15,731 nt of DNA from CAZCAC01 sp964496575. Lineage in GTDB: Bacteria > Planctomycetota > UBA1135 > GCA-002686595. The notes beneath the pieces are model-generated. The model saw nothing but the letters and a program-made list of their open reading frames with translations, made no database searches and was not told the DNA's origin. Of this stretch, positions 1 to 7,537 are shown one piece after another. The translations under genes were made by a program, and so were the position numbers. Location: positions 1 through 15,731 of the forward strand of contig CAZCAC010000174.1 of assembly GCA_964496575.1 (NCBI GenBank), read 5' to 3'. Numbering within the stretch: the first letter of the stretch is position 1; each line of letters starts with the position of its first letter.

Positions 1-17
1 GACCTGGATTAGCGTGA

Positions 18-1034
18 CGAGCTCGTCCTGGCAGAATCCGGCTGCCTACAGAGGTCGCGAGAATCGCCGACGAGGTGTGGGGCGAGGTCGACGGTGACCG
101 GGTGAACACTCGGAAGGTCGACAAGGGCGCGGTCTACGACGGTGTCGAGCTCGACGAGGTCCTCGAGGACCGGGGCGTGCCACCGGACGTCCTCGTCATC
201 GGGGGCGGCGGACTCATCTGTGCCGCGGCCGGTGCCGGCAAGATCGGCATCGGCGACCACGGAGGCATCGTCTTCAAGCACCGGTCCGGTTCTGACGGCG
301 AGGTCTACTTCCTGTCCAACACCTCCAATGTCGCGGTCGACTTCACGATCTCGCTCCGCGGGACGGGGCGCCGGCCGTCCCTTTGGAATGCCGTCACCGG
401 TGGGATCTCCGATGCGGCTGCCTTCCGCCAGGAGAATGGACGGACGCTCATCCCGCTCCACCTGGATGCATCAGAGAGCGTCTTCATCGTTCTCGACGGG
501 GCGATCGCTCCAGACACGAGTGGGCCGGCGGCGTCCAACACCCCCGAGTACGAGACCGTGGCGACGCTGGATGGCCCCTGGATGGTTCGCTTCGACGGAG
601 GGGATGCACCCGAAGCGATCGAGCTCGAGACCCTCGTGGACTGGTCGAGGCATCCCGACGACAGGATCAAGCACCACGCCGGCACGGGGGTGTACGAGAC
701 GAGCGTCACACTGCCGGATCCTGTCGCGGGCAAGCAGGTCGTTCTCGAGCTCGGCGACGTAGGGGTCATCGCGACGGTCCTCGTCAACGGTGAGGATGCG
801 GGCACGGTCTGGACCGCCCCGTGGGCCATCGACATCACCGACCTCGTGGTTGCGGGCGAGAACGACCTGGAGATCCGGGTCGCCAACACCTGGCACAACC
901 GCCTCGTGGCCGATGCAGCGCGGCCGGTGGAAGAACGCCGGAGCCACGTCTCCCAGGGCTACCGGTTCGATGCCAGGGCCCCGCTGCACGAGGCAGGCCT
1001 GCTCGGCCCCGTTCGCATCAAGCGGCAGAAGTAG
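18..1034 (+). CDS. GH106-like alpha-L-rhamnosidase-type glycosyl hydrolase, C-terminal part (5' truncated)
   Basis: This is the C-terminal end of a large secreted glycoside hydrolase of the GH106 (alpha-L-rhamnosidase) type. The start of the readable frame (EVARIADEVWG, then GKxxxxxxLxEVLxxxGVPPD-like spacing) matches the linker seen before the 'HR...GEVYFLSNTS' strand in this family. The segment GRRPSLWNAVTGGI follows. From about base 540 a GH2-type sugar-binding jelly roll begins: LDGPWMVRFD, VDWSRHPDD, GTGVYETSV, VLVNGEDAGTVWTAPW, and a closing ANTWHNRLVAD. The catalytic region lies off the window. The frame is closed by a stop at 15-17, yet an upstream reading in another frame looks homologous, so a frameshift is likely near base 50 (see findings). 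The ATG-like start at 75 is therefore probably not real. The stop is at 1032-1034, 20 bases before the sulfatase start, so the two are probably co-transcribed. The family call is fairly sure; substrate specificity is not. Confidence 0.72.
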   Translation, partial: RARPGRIRLPTEVARIADEVWGEVDGDRVNTRKVDKGAVYDGVELDEVLEDRGVPPDVLVIGGGGLICAAAGAGKIGIGDHGGIVFKHRSGSDGEVYFLSNTSNVAVDFTISLRGTGRRPSLWNAVTGGISDAAAFRQENGRTLIPLHLDASESVFIVLDGAIAPDTSGPAASNTPEYETVATLDGPWMVRFDGGDAPEAIELETLVDWSRHPDDRIKHHAGTGVYETSVTLPDPVAGKQVVLELGDVGVIATVLVNGEDAGTVWTAPWAIDITDLVVAGENDLEIRVANTWHNRLVADAARPVEERRSHVSQGYRFDARAPLHEAGLLGPVRIKRQK

Positions 1035-1043
1035 TCCCGGATT

Positions 1044-1050
1044 GGAGGGA
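1044..1050 (+). promoter_or_regulatory. Ribosome binding site of the sulfatase
   Basis: The purine run GGAGGGA lies a few bases upstream of the ATG at 1055, inside the 20-base gap after the rhamnosidase-like stop codon. It is the best Shine-Dalgarno match near the possible starts and is the main reason for choosing 1055 over the in-frame ATG at 1112, which has only a weak purine stretch in front of it. Confidence 0.6.
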
Positions 1051-1054
1051 GAAC

Positions 1055-2680
1055 ATGAGCACGATTCTCCGAAGCGACGTGGCCTGCGGAAACAGGCAGC
1101 GCGATGAACCGATGAACCGGAACCCGCTCGAGGGTGGGGGCGACTCGCAGAGCCTCGCCGCAGACCGTCCCTACGGGAGTCTCCTGCGACCTGCAATCCT
1201 CACGGTCCTCGTGGGACTGGCGGTGACGCCCTGTGCATTGCCGGCAGCGCAACCCGATCAGACGAGCCGGCCCAACATCCTCTTCATCATGATCGACGAC
1301 CTGGGGTGGGGGGACCTCGGCTGCTACGGGAGTGACTTCATCGACACTCCGCGCATCGATCAGCTGGCCCGAGAGGGGATGCGCTTCACCGATTCCTACG
1401 CAGCGGGTGCGGTCTGTTCGCCCACCCGCTGCGCCGTGCAATCCGGCCAGAACCAGGCCCGCATCGGGATCACGGCGCACATCCCGGGCCACTGGCGGCC
1501 GTTCGAGCGGGTAGTCACACCGCAAACGACGATGGCTCTGCCGACGGACACCGTCACGGTGGCGGAATCCCTCGAGGACGCCGGCTACCGGACGGGCTAC
1601 GTCGGGAAATGGCATCTCGGCAGTGGTGCCACGTTCGCGCCCGACCAGCAGGGCTACGACTTCGCGGTCGAGATCACCGGGTCCCATCTCCCCGGACGCT
1701 ACCGCGTCGTCGGCCATCGAGGCGATCTGGCCCCGGAACCGGGGCAGTTCCGCACGGATTTCGAAACGGAGATGTGCCTCGAGTTCATCCGCGAGAGCGG
1801 TGACGATCCCTTCTTCCTGATGCTCTCCCCCTTCGCCGTGCACATCCCCCTGAGCGGCAAATCGACCCTGGTCGAGAAGTATCGGGTCCGCGGCCGGGAA
1901 AGGGGGCGGGACCTGCCGCACCCGGTCTACGCCGCCATGGTCGAGGAGGTGGACACCATGGTCGGCCGGCTCGTGGACGAGGTCGAAGCCCGGGGGCTCG
2001 CCGAGAACACGATAATCGTCCTGACCTCCGACAACGGCGGACTCTACCGCCGCTACGACTACCGCGAGCACGCGGACGACAACGTCAGCAGCCTCGCCCC
2101 GCTGAGGGGCGAAAAGGGCTCGCTGCACGAGGGCGGCATCCGCGTGCCCCTGATCGTGAGATTCCCGGGAATGGTCGCGCCCGGAGCGGTCTGCGCCGAG
2201 CCGGTCATCTCTTACGACTTCTATCCCACCTTCGTCGCCGCCGCCCGAGGGACCTTGCCCGAGACCCAGACCATCGACGGGGTGAGCTTGTTTCCACTGT
2301 TCTCCGATCCCGAGGCCCGGCTGCAGCGTGACGCCCTGCACTGGCACTACCCGCACTACCATCACGACCGGCCGGCCAGCGCGATCCGGGAGCGCGACTG
2401 GAAGCTGATCGAGTATCTGGACGACAGCGGGGATGTCGAGCTCTTCGACCTGAACCTGGACATCGGTGAGACCCGCAATCTCGCCGAGGAGCACGCGGAC
2501 ATCGCGGCCGATCTGAAGCGGAAGCTCGAGATCTGGCGGGGCCAGGTCATCGCGCGCATGCCGCTGCGCAACCCGAATCATGTCCCGGATCGGGCCCACG
2601 AATGGTGGAGCCTGCGCACGGGTGAGCCGATCGACAGTGACGCTCGCAAACGATTCCCGCAGACCGAGAGAGTGCGCTGA
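1055..2680 (+). CDS. Secreted type I sulfatase (arylsulfatase family, formylglycine-dependent)
   Basis: This 541-residue enzyme should hydrolyse sulfate esters, most likely on carbohydrate. The N-terminus has a long leader with a hydrophobic stretch at about residues 43-60 and a likely signal peptidase site near ALPAA (about 65), so it is exported. The metal-binding start of the mature protein is seen as NILFIMIDDLGWGDLG, with Asp81 and Asp82. The sulfatase signature Cys-Ser-Pro-Thr-Arg begins at Cys121, the residue converted to formylglycine. Further family landmarks are GKWHLG, the late TSDNGG metal motif and a C-terminal ELFDLNLDIGETRNLAEE segment. Length is normal for the S1 family and no key residue is missing. 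The start at 1055 has a good ribosome site; ATG 1112 would give a more usual signal peptide length and cannot be excluded. It follows a rhamnosidase-like gene, which suggests a sulfated deoxysugar substrate (inference). Confidence 0.93.
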   Translation: MSTILRSDVACGNRQRDEPMNRNPLEGGGDSQSLAADRPYGSLLRPAILTVLVGLAVTPCALPAAQPDQTSRPNILFIMIDDLGWGDLGCYGSDFIDTPRIDQLAREGMRFTDSYAAGAVCSPTRCAVQSGQNQARIGITAHIPGHWRPFERVVTPQTTMALPTDTVTVAESLEDAGYRTGYVGKWHLGSGATFAPDQQGYDFAVEITGSHLPGRYRVVGHRGDLAPEPGQFRTDFETEMCLEFIRESGDDPFFLMLSPFAVHIPLSGKSTLVEKYRVRGRERGRDLPHPVYAAMVEEVDTMVGRLVDEVEARGLAENTIIVLTSDNGGLYRRYDYREHADDNVSSLAPLRGEKGSLHEGGIRVPLIVRFPGMVAPGAVCAEPVISYDFYPTFVAAARGTLPETQTIDGVSLFPLFSDPEARLQRDALHWHYPHYHHDRPASAIRERDWKLIEYLDDSGDVELFDLNLDIGETRNLAEEHADIAADLKRKLEIWRGQVIARMPLRNPNHVPDRAHEWWSLRTGEPIDSDARKRFPQTERVR

Positions 2681-2730
2681 CCAGGAGGCGACCTCCACTC
2701 GGGCACCCTGCTGCGCTTCGTCGCTCCCTG

Positions 2731-2772
2731 GCCTCTTCCCCGGCTCACACGCGCCCTTCACGAGGAAGAGGC
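2731..2772 (+). repeat. Inverted repeat after the sulfatase, possible terminator or operator
   Basis: GCCTCTTCC at 2731-2739 is perfectly complementary to GGAAGAGGC at 2764-2772, giving a 9-bp stem with a 24-base loop. It lies in the 162-base gap between the sulfatase and the GH95-type gene (2681-2842). No T-run follows, so a classical intrinsic terminator is not shown. It could equally be a two-part protein binding site. Nothing else was recognised in this gap except a TATCCT hexamer just before the next ATG. Confidence 0.4.
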
Positions 2773-2842
2773 AATTCGCCTGCCGCGAGAGCACGCCGCG
2801 GCGCAAGTGGTGGGGATCGTCCGGGCTCGGTATCCTCGACGC

Positions 2843-4737
2843 ATGAGCCATATCCTGACGGTCACCGGTCTCCTGGCCCTCTCCTGCTTCTCCGGAGGAG
2901 AGCACTCCATCCGCTTCGACCAGCCCGCCGAGCACTGGACCGAGGCGCTGCCCGTCGGCAACGGGCGGCTGGGTGCGATGGTCTTCGGGGGTTTTCCCGA
3001 GGAGCGCATCCAGCTCAACGAGGACACGATCTGGGCCGGCGGCCCCGTGCCCGAGCTCGCCGACGACACGGGGGAGAAGATCGCCGCGGCGCGCGAGCTC
3101 TTCTTCGCCGGGCGGCCCGCGGCCGGGCAGGCCCTCGTCCAGCAGGCGATGCCGGCGCGGATCAGCCCGCGCAGCTACCAGACCCTCGGCGACCTGCGGA
3201 TCACGCACCGGACCGCGGCCTCCCCGGCGAGCCCGCTGATCCTCGCGGACTGGCGGCGCGGTCCGGTGACCGAGGGATCCGAGGTCCAGGGCGAGTGGAC
3301 GTCGGAGGGCTTCGACGATCGATCGTGGACCGCGGTCGAGAGCGCGGCGGATCGGGACGTGCCCTCGCGGGCGACGGTGGTCTTTCGTACCACCTTCACC
3401 CTCACCGAGGAACAGCTCAAGGGTGGCCTGGCCGCGGCGCGGCTCGACCTGAGTCCGATCGACGACGCCTCGGAGATCTTCTGCAATGGTGCGGCGGTCG
3501 GAAGGACCACCGAGTGGAATCGGGCCTACGACTTCCCCCTGGAGGAGCTGCACGCCGGCGAGAACGTCCTGGCCGTCGTCGTCACCAACGTCGGCGGACG
3601 CGGGCACATGGCGGAGCGCGTCACCATCGGGGCGGCGAGCTCCTGCGCGCCGACGGGAGCGACGCGGCGAGGAAGCTCGGCTGCGGCGGGTTCTGTGCCG
3701 GCCACACGACCGACGCCTGGCAGTTCGGTGCGGTCTTCGGTAGAGCGCAGTACGGGATGTGGCCGATGGGCGGCGCGTGGTGCGCGAGCCACTTCATGGA
3801 GCACTACCGCTTCACCGGGGACGAGGTCTTTCTCCGGGAGCAGGGCTGGCCGGTCCTCCGCGACGCGGCCGCCTTCCTGCTCGACTGGCTGGTCGAGGAC
3901 CCCGCGACGGGGAAGCTCGTGTCGGGTCCCACGACCTCGCCCGAGAACACGTACTGGCACGAGGAGGACGGCAAGCGCCACCGCCTGTGCCTCTCGATGG
4001 GCACGGCGATGGATCAGCAGATCGCCTGGCAGAGCTTTCGCGACGTGCTCGAGGCCGCCGAGGTGCTCGGGGTCGAGAGCGAGCTCGTGACGCGAGTGGA
4101 GGACGCCCTCCCGCGCCTCGCCGGCCCCAAGATCGGATCGGACGGCCGGTTGCTGGAGTGGGAGCGCGAGTACGAGGAAGCCGAGCCGGGCCATCGCCAC
4201 GTCTCGCACCTGTACGGCCTGCACCCGGGTGACCAGATCTCGATGACGCGGACTCCGGAGCTCGCGCTCGCGGCGCGGAAGAGCCTCGAGGGTCGCCTCG
4301 CCCGGGGGGGTGGCCACACGGGGTGGAGCCGGGCGTGGATCGTCAACTTCTTCGCCCGCTTCCAGGACGGCGATGCGGCCTGGGAGAACGTCACGGCGCT
4401 GCTCGCCAAGAGCACGCACCCGAACCTCCTCGACAATCACCCGCCGTTCCAGATCGACGGTAACTTCGGAGGGACCGCGGGGATCGCGGAGATGCTCCTG
4501 CAGAGCCACGCCGGCGAAGTGCACTTGCTGCCCGCGCTGCCGGCTGCATGGCCGACGGGACACGTTCGCGGTCTGCGCGCGCGCGGCGGCTTCGAGGTCG
4601 ACATCACCTGGCGAGAGGGGCAGCTGCACGAGGCGCGGATCCGGCCCGATCGGGAGGGACCGCTGGTGGTGCGCTGGGGCGATCGCCGTTGGCGCATCGA
4701 CGCGAAGCCGGGGGAGGAAGTGATCGTCCGGAAGTGA
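2843..4737 (+). pseudogene. GH95 alpha-L-fucosidase-type gene with internal deletion and frameshift
   Basis: Two pieces of one GH95-type enzyme lie in different frames. The N-terminal piece runs from ATG 2843 to about 3632: a weak signal peptide ending near LALSC, then RFDQPAEHWTEALPVGNGRLGA-type start, IQLNEDTIWAGGP and SYQTLGDLRI. A GH2-like sugar-binding insert follows (about residues 130-262; FDDRSW, FCNGAAVG, GENVLAVVV). The second piece, from about 3637 to the stop at 4737, holds the late catalytic barrel: GMWPMGGAWCASH, SGPTTSPEN, EAEPGHRHVSHLYGLHPGDQI, GGHTGWSRAW and QIDGNFGGTAGIAEML. The region that normally joins them, roughly 250-300 residues with the Asn-x-Asn catalytic pair, is absent. 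The general acid Glu of SPEN (3943-3945) and the Asp of IDGNFGG (4456-4458) remain. As read, it should not make an active enzyme. A real deletion or an assembly error are both possible. Confidence 0.8.
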
Positions 4738-4744
4738 GCCGGTC

Positions 4745-5320
4745 TCAACCCTCCAGCAGCACTCCGCCCAGCTCCGCGATCAGCCGCGATCGCTGCTCCG
4801 CGTCCAGGAGGCCCAGCTCGCGCCCGATGTTCGCCGCCGTCCCGAGGCCTAGAATCGCCCAGGCGATGCGCGCGACCGCGGAGGGATCACGCCGCCCCGG
4901 GTGGTGCTCCTCGACGCGCTCGGCGATGAAGGCCGAGAAGCCCTCGTACATCCGCCGCAGGGCGGCACGAATCGCCTCGTCGTCGGTCTCACCGAGGGCG
5001 CTGAAGACCAGCCGGTGCAAGCCGTGCTCACCGAGGTGTTGCGCCTCGAACGCCAGCAGGCGCTCCGCGGCGCTGCCCACTCCATCGCCGGCGAGGACCT
5101 CGCGCCAGGCGGCTTCCGACTTCTCGTAGACGAAGAGCAGCGAGGCGATGAACATCTCCCGCTTGTCGGACCACAGGCGGTAGAGGACGTTCTCGCGAAC
5201 CTCGCAGGCTTCCGAGAGGGTGGCCGTGGTCACCTGCCGATATCCCGAACGGGCAAAGGCAGCGGCGACCCTGGGCAGCAACTCGCGGCGGCGCTCGGCG
5301 CTCTGGTTGGGTCTGGGCAC
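4745..5320 (-). CDS. TetR/AcrR family transcriptional regulator
   Basis: This 191-residue protein has the usual TetR plan. An N-terminal helix-turn-helix domain covers about residues 8-55 (RRRELLPRVAAAFARSGY, then TTATLSEACEVRENVLYRLW and SDKREMF), followed by a helical ligand-binding and dimerisation domain that cannot be assigned to a ligand class. It starts at GTG (5318-5320), supported by a GGGGGAG ribosome site 7 bases upstream. That site touches the stop codon of the repeat protein encoded just upstream, so translation of the two is probably coupled. It ends 7 bases from the stop of the convergent GH95-type gene. The recognition region uses RENVLYRLWSDK where many members have SKGTLYRYF, an acceptable variant. 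It probably controls its own operon; the inducer is unknown. Confidence 0.9.
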   Translation of the reverse strand: MPRPNQSAERRRELLPRVAAAFARSGYRQVTTATLSEACEVRENVLYRLWSDKREMFIASLLFVYEKSEAAWREVLAGDGVGSAAERLLAFEAQHLGEHGLHRLVFSALGETDDEAIRAALRRMYEGFSAFIAERVEEHHPGRRDPSAVARIAWAILGLGTAANIGRELGLLDAEQRSRLIAELGGVLLEG

Positions 5321-5327
5321 GTCGATT

Positions 5328-5334
5328 CTCCCCC
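5328..5334 (-). promoter_or_regulatory. Ribosome binding site of the TetR gene, abutting the upstream stop codon
   Basis: Read on the minus strand, GGGGGAG lies 7 bases before the GTG start at 5320. Its first base overlaps the TAG stop codon (5334-5336) of the repeat protein. This supports the GTG start and suggests translational coupling. Confidence 0.6.
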
Positions 5335-7340
5335 TACTTCAGGGAGCGCAGCAGCTTCTCGAGAGTCTTCGCCTTGCTGTCGAGAAAGACCTCGACTCCT
5401 TCCGTCGCCCGCGTCGAGTTGTCCTCGCGCCCCGGCGCCGAGTAGGTGTCCTTCTCCCCCCCCAGATCGATCAGCACGCCGATCGAGGGCTTGTCGTGGT
5501 ACCCCGAGGAACCGGTTCCGCCCTGACCCGATCTTCCACTCTGGTACCGGTCCTTCCCACCGCCGTCGATGCAGACCGCCACTCCCGTCTGCGCCGCGCC
5601 GCCGAGGGCGAGATCACCGCAGCTGTACGTGTCGTCCCCCGCGTCCTCGAGAAAGTACCCGACTCCCTCGTCCCAGGCCATCCCGGTGTGCGCGACCGAC
5701 CGGCAGGTGTAGGTGTCGTCGCCACCCGCGTCCCAGCGCACCGCCGCCGCCTGGTGCACACCGAAACCCTGCGAGTAGCGCGTCCCGAAGTTCTCGTCGT
5801 CTCCTCCGCCGTCGTACATCAACGCGAAGGAGAAGTAGTAGGCCCCACCCTGGCTGAAGTTCCCTGACTGGTAGCGATCCTTCCCGTCGCCGAGATCCAC
5901 CAGCGCGGCGACGCCCCCGGCAACCCCACCGCCGTCGCGAATCCCCGTGCAGTACCCCTGCGAGGCGCCGTGGTAGATCTCCGGGCCGGAGTCGCCGTAG
6001 ACGTCGGGCCACTTCAGGTCGGCGAGGTAGGAATCGTCCCCCTCTCCGTCGACCAGCGCGGAGAGACCGTAAGTGAGCCCGCCACCCTGCGCATAGGCCC
6101 ACGCCTGGTAGGTGTCGTTCCCCTCCAGGTCGTAGAGGAGCGCGGTACCGGCGATCGCGTGCCCCTGCCCGTAGTCCTCGAGCTGGTAGCCGTCGTCCCC
6201 CTCCAGGTCGAGCAGCCACGCCACGCCGAGTGTCGCCGCCGCCTGACCGAGGCGCCCGCACACGTGCTCGTCGTCCCCCTTCACGTCGATCAGCACCGCG
6301 ACGCCCCCGACGGCAGTCGCGGCACCAGGTGTCCCGAGGTAGCGGTCGTCGCCGTCGAGATCGATCACCACGCTGACCAGCGAATCGGCGTCGTCCACCA
6401 CCGCGGCGCGCCGGTACTCGTCGCTTCCCCCCAGGTCGATGATCAGCGCGGCCGGGGCGTCGTAGCGCGTCGTCCGCCGGCCGCCGAGGACCACCCGATT
6501 CCAGGGCTCGTCCCCCACCACGGCTCGCACATCTCCCTCGAAGCCGTCGACCTTCGGCCGCACGTTCACGCCGCGCAGCCGCTTGAGCAGGGTGCGCCGG
6601 AACTCGAGCTCACCCAGCCGAGCCACCCGCGCCGCGACGGCCAGCGCCAGTCCACGGTCGTACTTCGTGCCGCTCAACAGGGAGATCCACTCGGAGATGC
6701 GAGCCCCTAGCTCCTTCGGAAGCTCCACCTTCGGAAAGTGACTCCGATACCACGCCTCGCGAAAGGCCCCGTGAGTTTCGAACAGCAGGGCCCGCTGCTC
6801 GTCGGTCATCTCGGCGAGCGCCTCCTCCGCCGCCGCGTGGGCGTTCTCCAGGAACACCGATAGTGCCTCGAGCAGCTCCACTCCTTCCAGGTCCGGGCGG
6901 TTCAGGTAGTCGAGCTGCAAGTCCAGCTCGTCGAGCAGCTCGACCTCCATCGGGTCGGGCAGCTCGAGGTCGATATAGCCGGCGATCGCGGCCCACAGCT
7001 CATCGAAGCTCTCCGTCTTCCGGCCCTCGATCGGTCCCGCGAGCAGATCGCGCAGCTCGCCGGCGAGCGCGGGCGGGGTCCAGGGCCGGGTGAGGGCGCG
7101 CTCGACGCGTTCGATGCGCGGCTCGACGGTGAAGCGTCGGTTGACGATTCCCGCCATGTGCTCGAGCACGATCCCGGCGGGTTCCTCAAGCGACTCCCGC
7201 TCCACCGTCCGCTCGACGATCCGCCAGAAGTCCGGGCGGGCGGCCTCGGTGGATTGAGTCGTCGCCGCCGGGGCGAGGGCGACGATCAGGCAGCCGGCGG
7301 CGGTGAGGTGTCGTGACTTCGGGTGCGGGTGATTCGCCAT
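5334..7340 (-). CDS. Secreted protein with about twelve Asp/Gly-rich solenoid repeats
   Basis: This 668-residue protein begins at ATG 7340 with a basic stretch and a hydrophobic segment (about residues 12-26) ending in Ala/Thr, which suggests Sec export. Residues of about 35-290 are helical, charged and Leu/Glu-rich, and were not recognised as a family. Residues of about 295-635 hold about twelve repeats of 25-30 residues built on a core like LxDLxGDDxY followed by a QG-containing turn, for example LLYDLEGNDTY with AYAQGGG and ALVDLGDGKDRY with FSQGG. The pattern suggests a beta-solenoid, perhaps with acidic metal-binding turns, but the exact nonapeptide of RTX toxins (GGxGxDxUx) is not seen. 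No catalytic motif was found. No clear ribosome site precedes 7340; an in-frame ATG at 7379 would add 13 residues and has a TAGAAT hexamer over it. It lies directly upstream of the TetR gene in the same direction. A structural or surface role is inferred only. Confidence 0.82.
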   Translation of the reverse strand: MANHPHPKSRHLTAAGCLIVALAPAATTQSTEAARPDFWRIVERTVERESLEEPAGIVLEHMAGIVNRRFTVEPRIERVERALTRPWTPPALAGELRDLLAGPIEGRKTESFDELWAAIAGYIDLELPDPMEVELLDELDLQLDYLNRPDLEGVELLEALSVFLENAHAAAEEALAEMTDEQRALLFETHGAFREAWYRSHFPKVELPKELGARISEWISLLSGTKYDRGLALAVAARVARLGELEFRRTLLKRLRGVNVRPKVDGFEGDVRAVVGDEPWNRVVLGGRRTTRYDAPAALIIDLGGSDEYRRAAVVDDADSLVSVVIDLDGDDRYLGTPGAATAVGGVAVLIDVKGDDEHVCGRLGQAAATLGVAWLLDLEGDDGYQLEDYGQGHAIAGTALLYDLEGNDTYQAWAYAQGGGLTYGLSALVDGEGDDSYLADLKWPDVYGDSGPEIYHGASQGYCTGIRDGGGVAGGVAALVDLGDGKDRYQSGNFSQGGAYYFSFALMYDGGGDDENFGTRYSQGFGVHQAAAVRWDAGGDDTYTCRSVAHTGMAWDEGVGYFLEDAGDDTYSCGDLALGGAAQTGVAVCIDGGGKDRYQSGRSGQGGTGSSGYHDKPSIGVLIDLGGEKDTYSAPGREDNSTRATEGVEVFLDSKAKTLEKLLRSLK
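5437..6456 (-). repeat. Coding region of the Asp/Gly solenoid repeat array
   Basis: About twelve degenerate tandem units of mostly 75-90 bases encode [hydrophobic]-x-D-x-x-G-x-D-x-Y cores. Recognisable cores include IIDLGGSDEY, VIDLDGDDRY, LIDVKGDDEH, LLDLEGDDGY, LYDLEGNDTY, LVDGEGDDSY, LVDLGDGKDRY, MYDGGGDDENF, DAGGDDTY, EDAGDDTY, CIDGGGKDRY and LIDLGGEKDTY. One unit (around 5930-6050) carries an insert of about 25 residues. Units differ enough that the array looks old and not a recent DNA-level duplication. Confidence 0.8.
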
Positions 7341-7450
7341 GGGGACGGGGTCGGGGAGCGTCGACGAGGGGCAGGCCATTCTATCCCACCCGGCGACGAC
7401 ATCGCACCGGATCGTCTCCTGGCGGGCGGCCTTCGCCCCGAAAGCAGCGA

Positions 7451-7494
7451 TCCCGTGCATCGGCGGAGCAGGACTGCTCCGCCGACACACGGGA
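7451..7494 (-). terminator. Strong extended hairpin between the unknown secreted protein and the repeat protein
   Basis: A perfect 10-bp stem, CGGCGGAGCA (7461-7470) with TGCTCCGCCG (7475-7484), closes on a 4-base loop. One further T-A pair and an outer 7-bp stem, TCCCGTG (7451-7457) with CACGGGA (7488-7494), extend it across a 2x2 internal loop. It lies 44 bases past the stop codon at 7538 on the minus strand. No T-run follows in either direction, so it may be a U-less terminator, an RNA stabiliser or a partial attenuator before the repeat protein gene. The rest of the 197-base gap (7341-7537) shows nothing else clear apart from a TAGAAT hexamer near 7378-7383. Confidence 0.6.
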
Positions 7495-7537
7495 CGAACG
7501 GCGGTGGAGTACCGATGGGTCTTCCCTCGCGGGTCGG

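Noticed and set aside
1104..1119. Tandem GATGAACC near the sulfatase N-terminus as a start-region repeat
   Set aside because: It is only two 8-base copies, and just one gives an in-frame ATG (1112). It may be chance, and the better ribosome site favours 1055.
959..3607. 882-codon minus-strand open frame
   Set aside because: It is antisense to the sulfatase and GH95-type genes, whose motifs are clear. Long shadow frames are expected in GC-rich coding DNA.
3526..4629. Minus-strand open frame opposite the GH95 catalytic part
   Set aside because: It has biased composition and no recognisable motif, and it lies against the conserved GH95 segments.
5437..6456. CRISPR-like or RTX toxin reading of the repeats
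   Set aside because: The repeats are in coding frame and diverged at DNA level, with no constant spacer pattern. The protein motif lacks the strict RTX nonapeptide, and no type I secretion gene is nearby.
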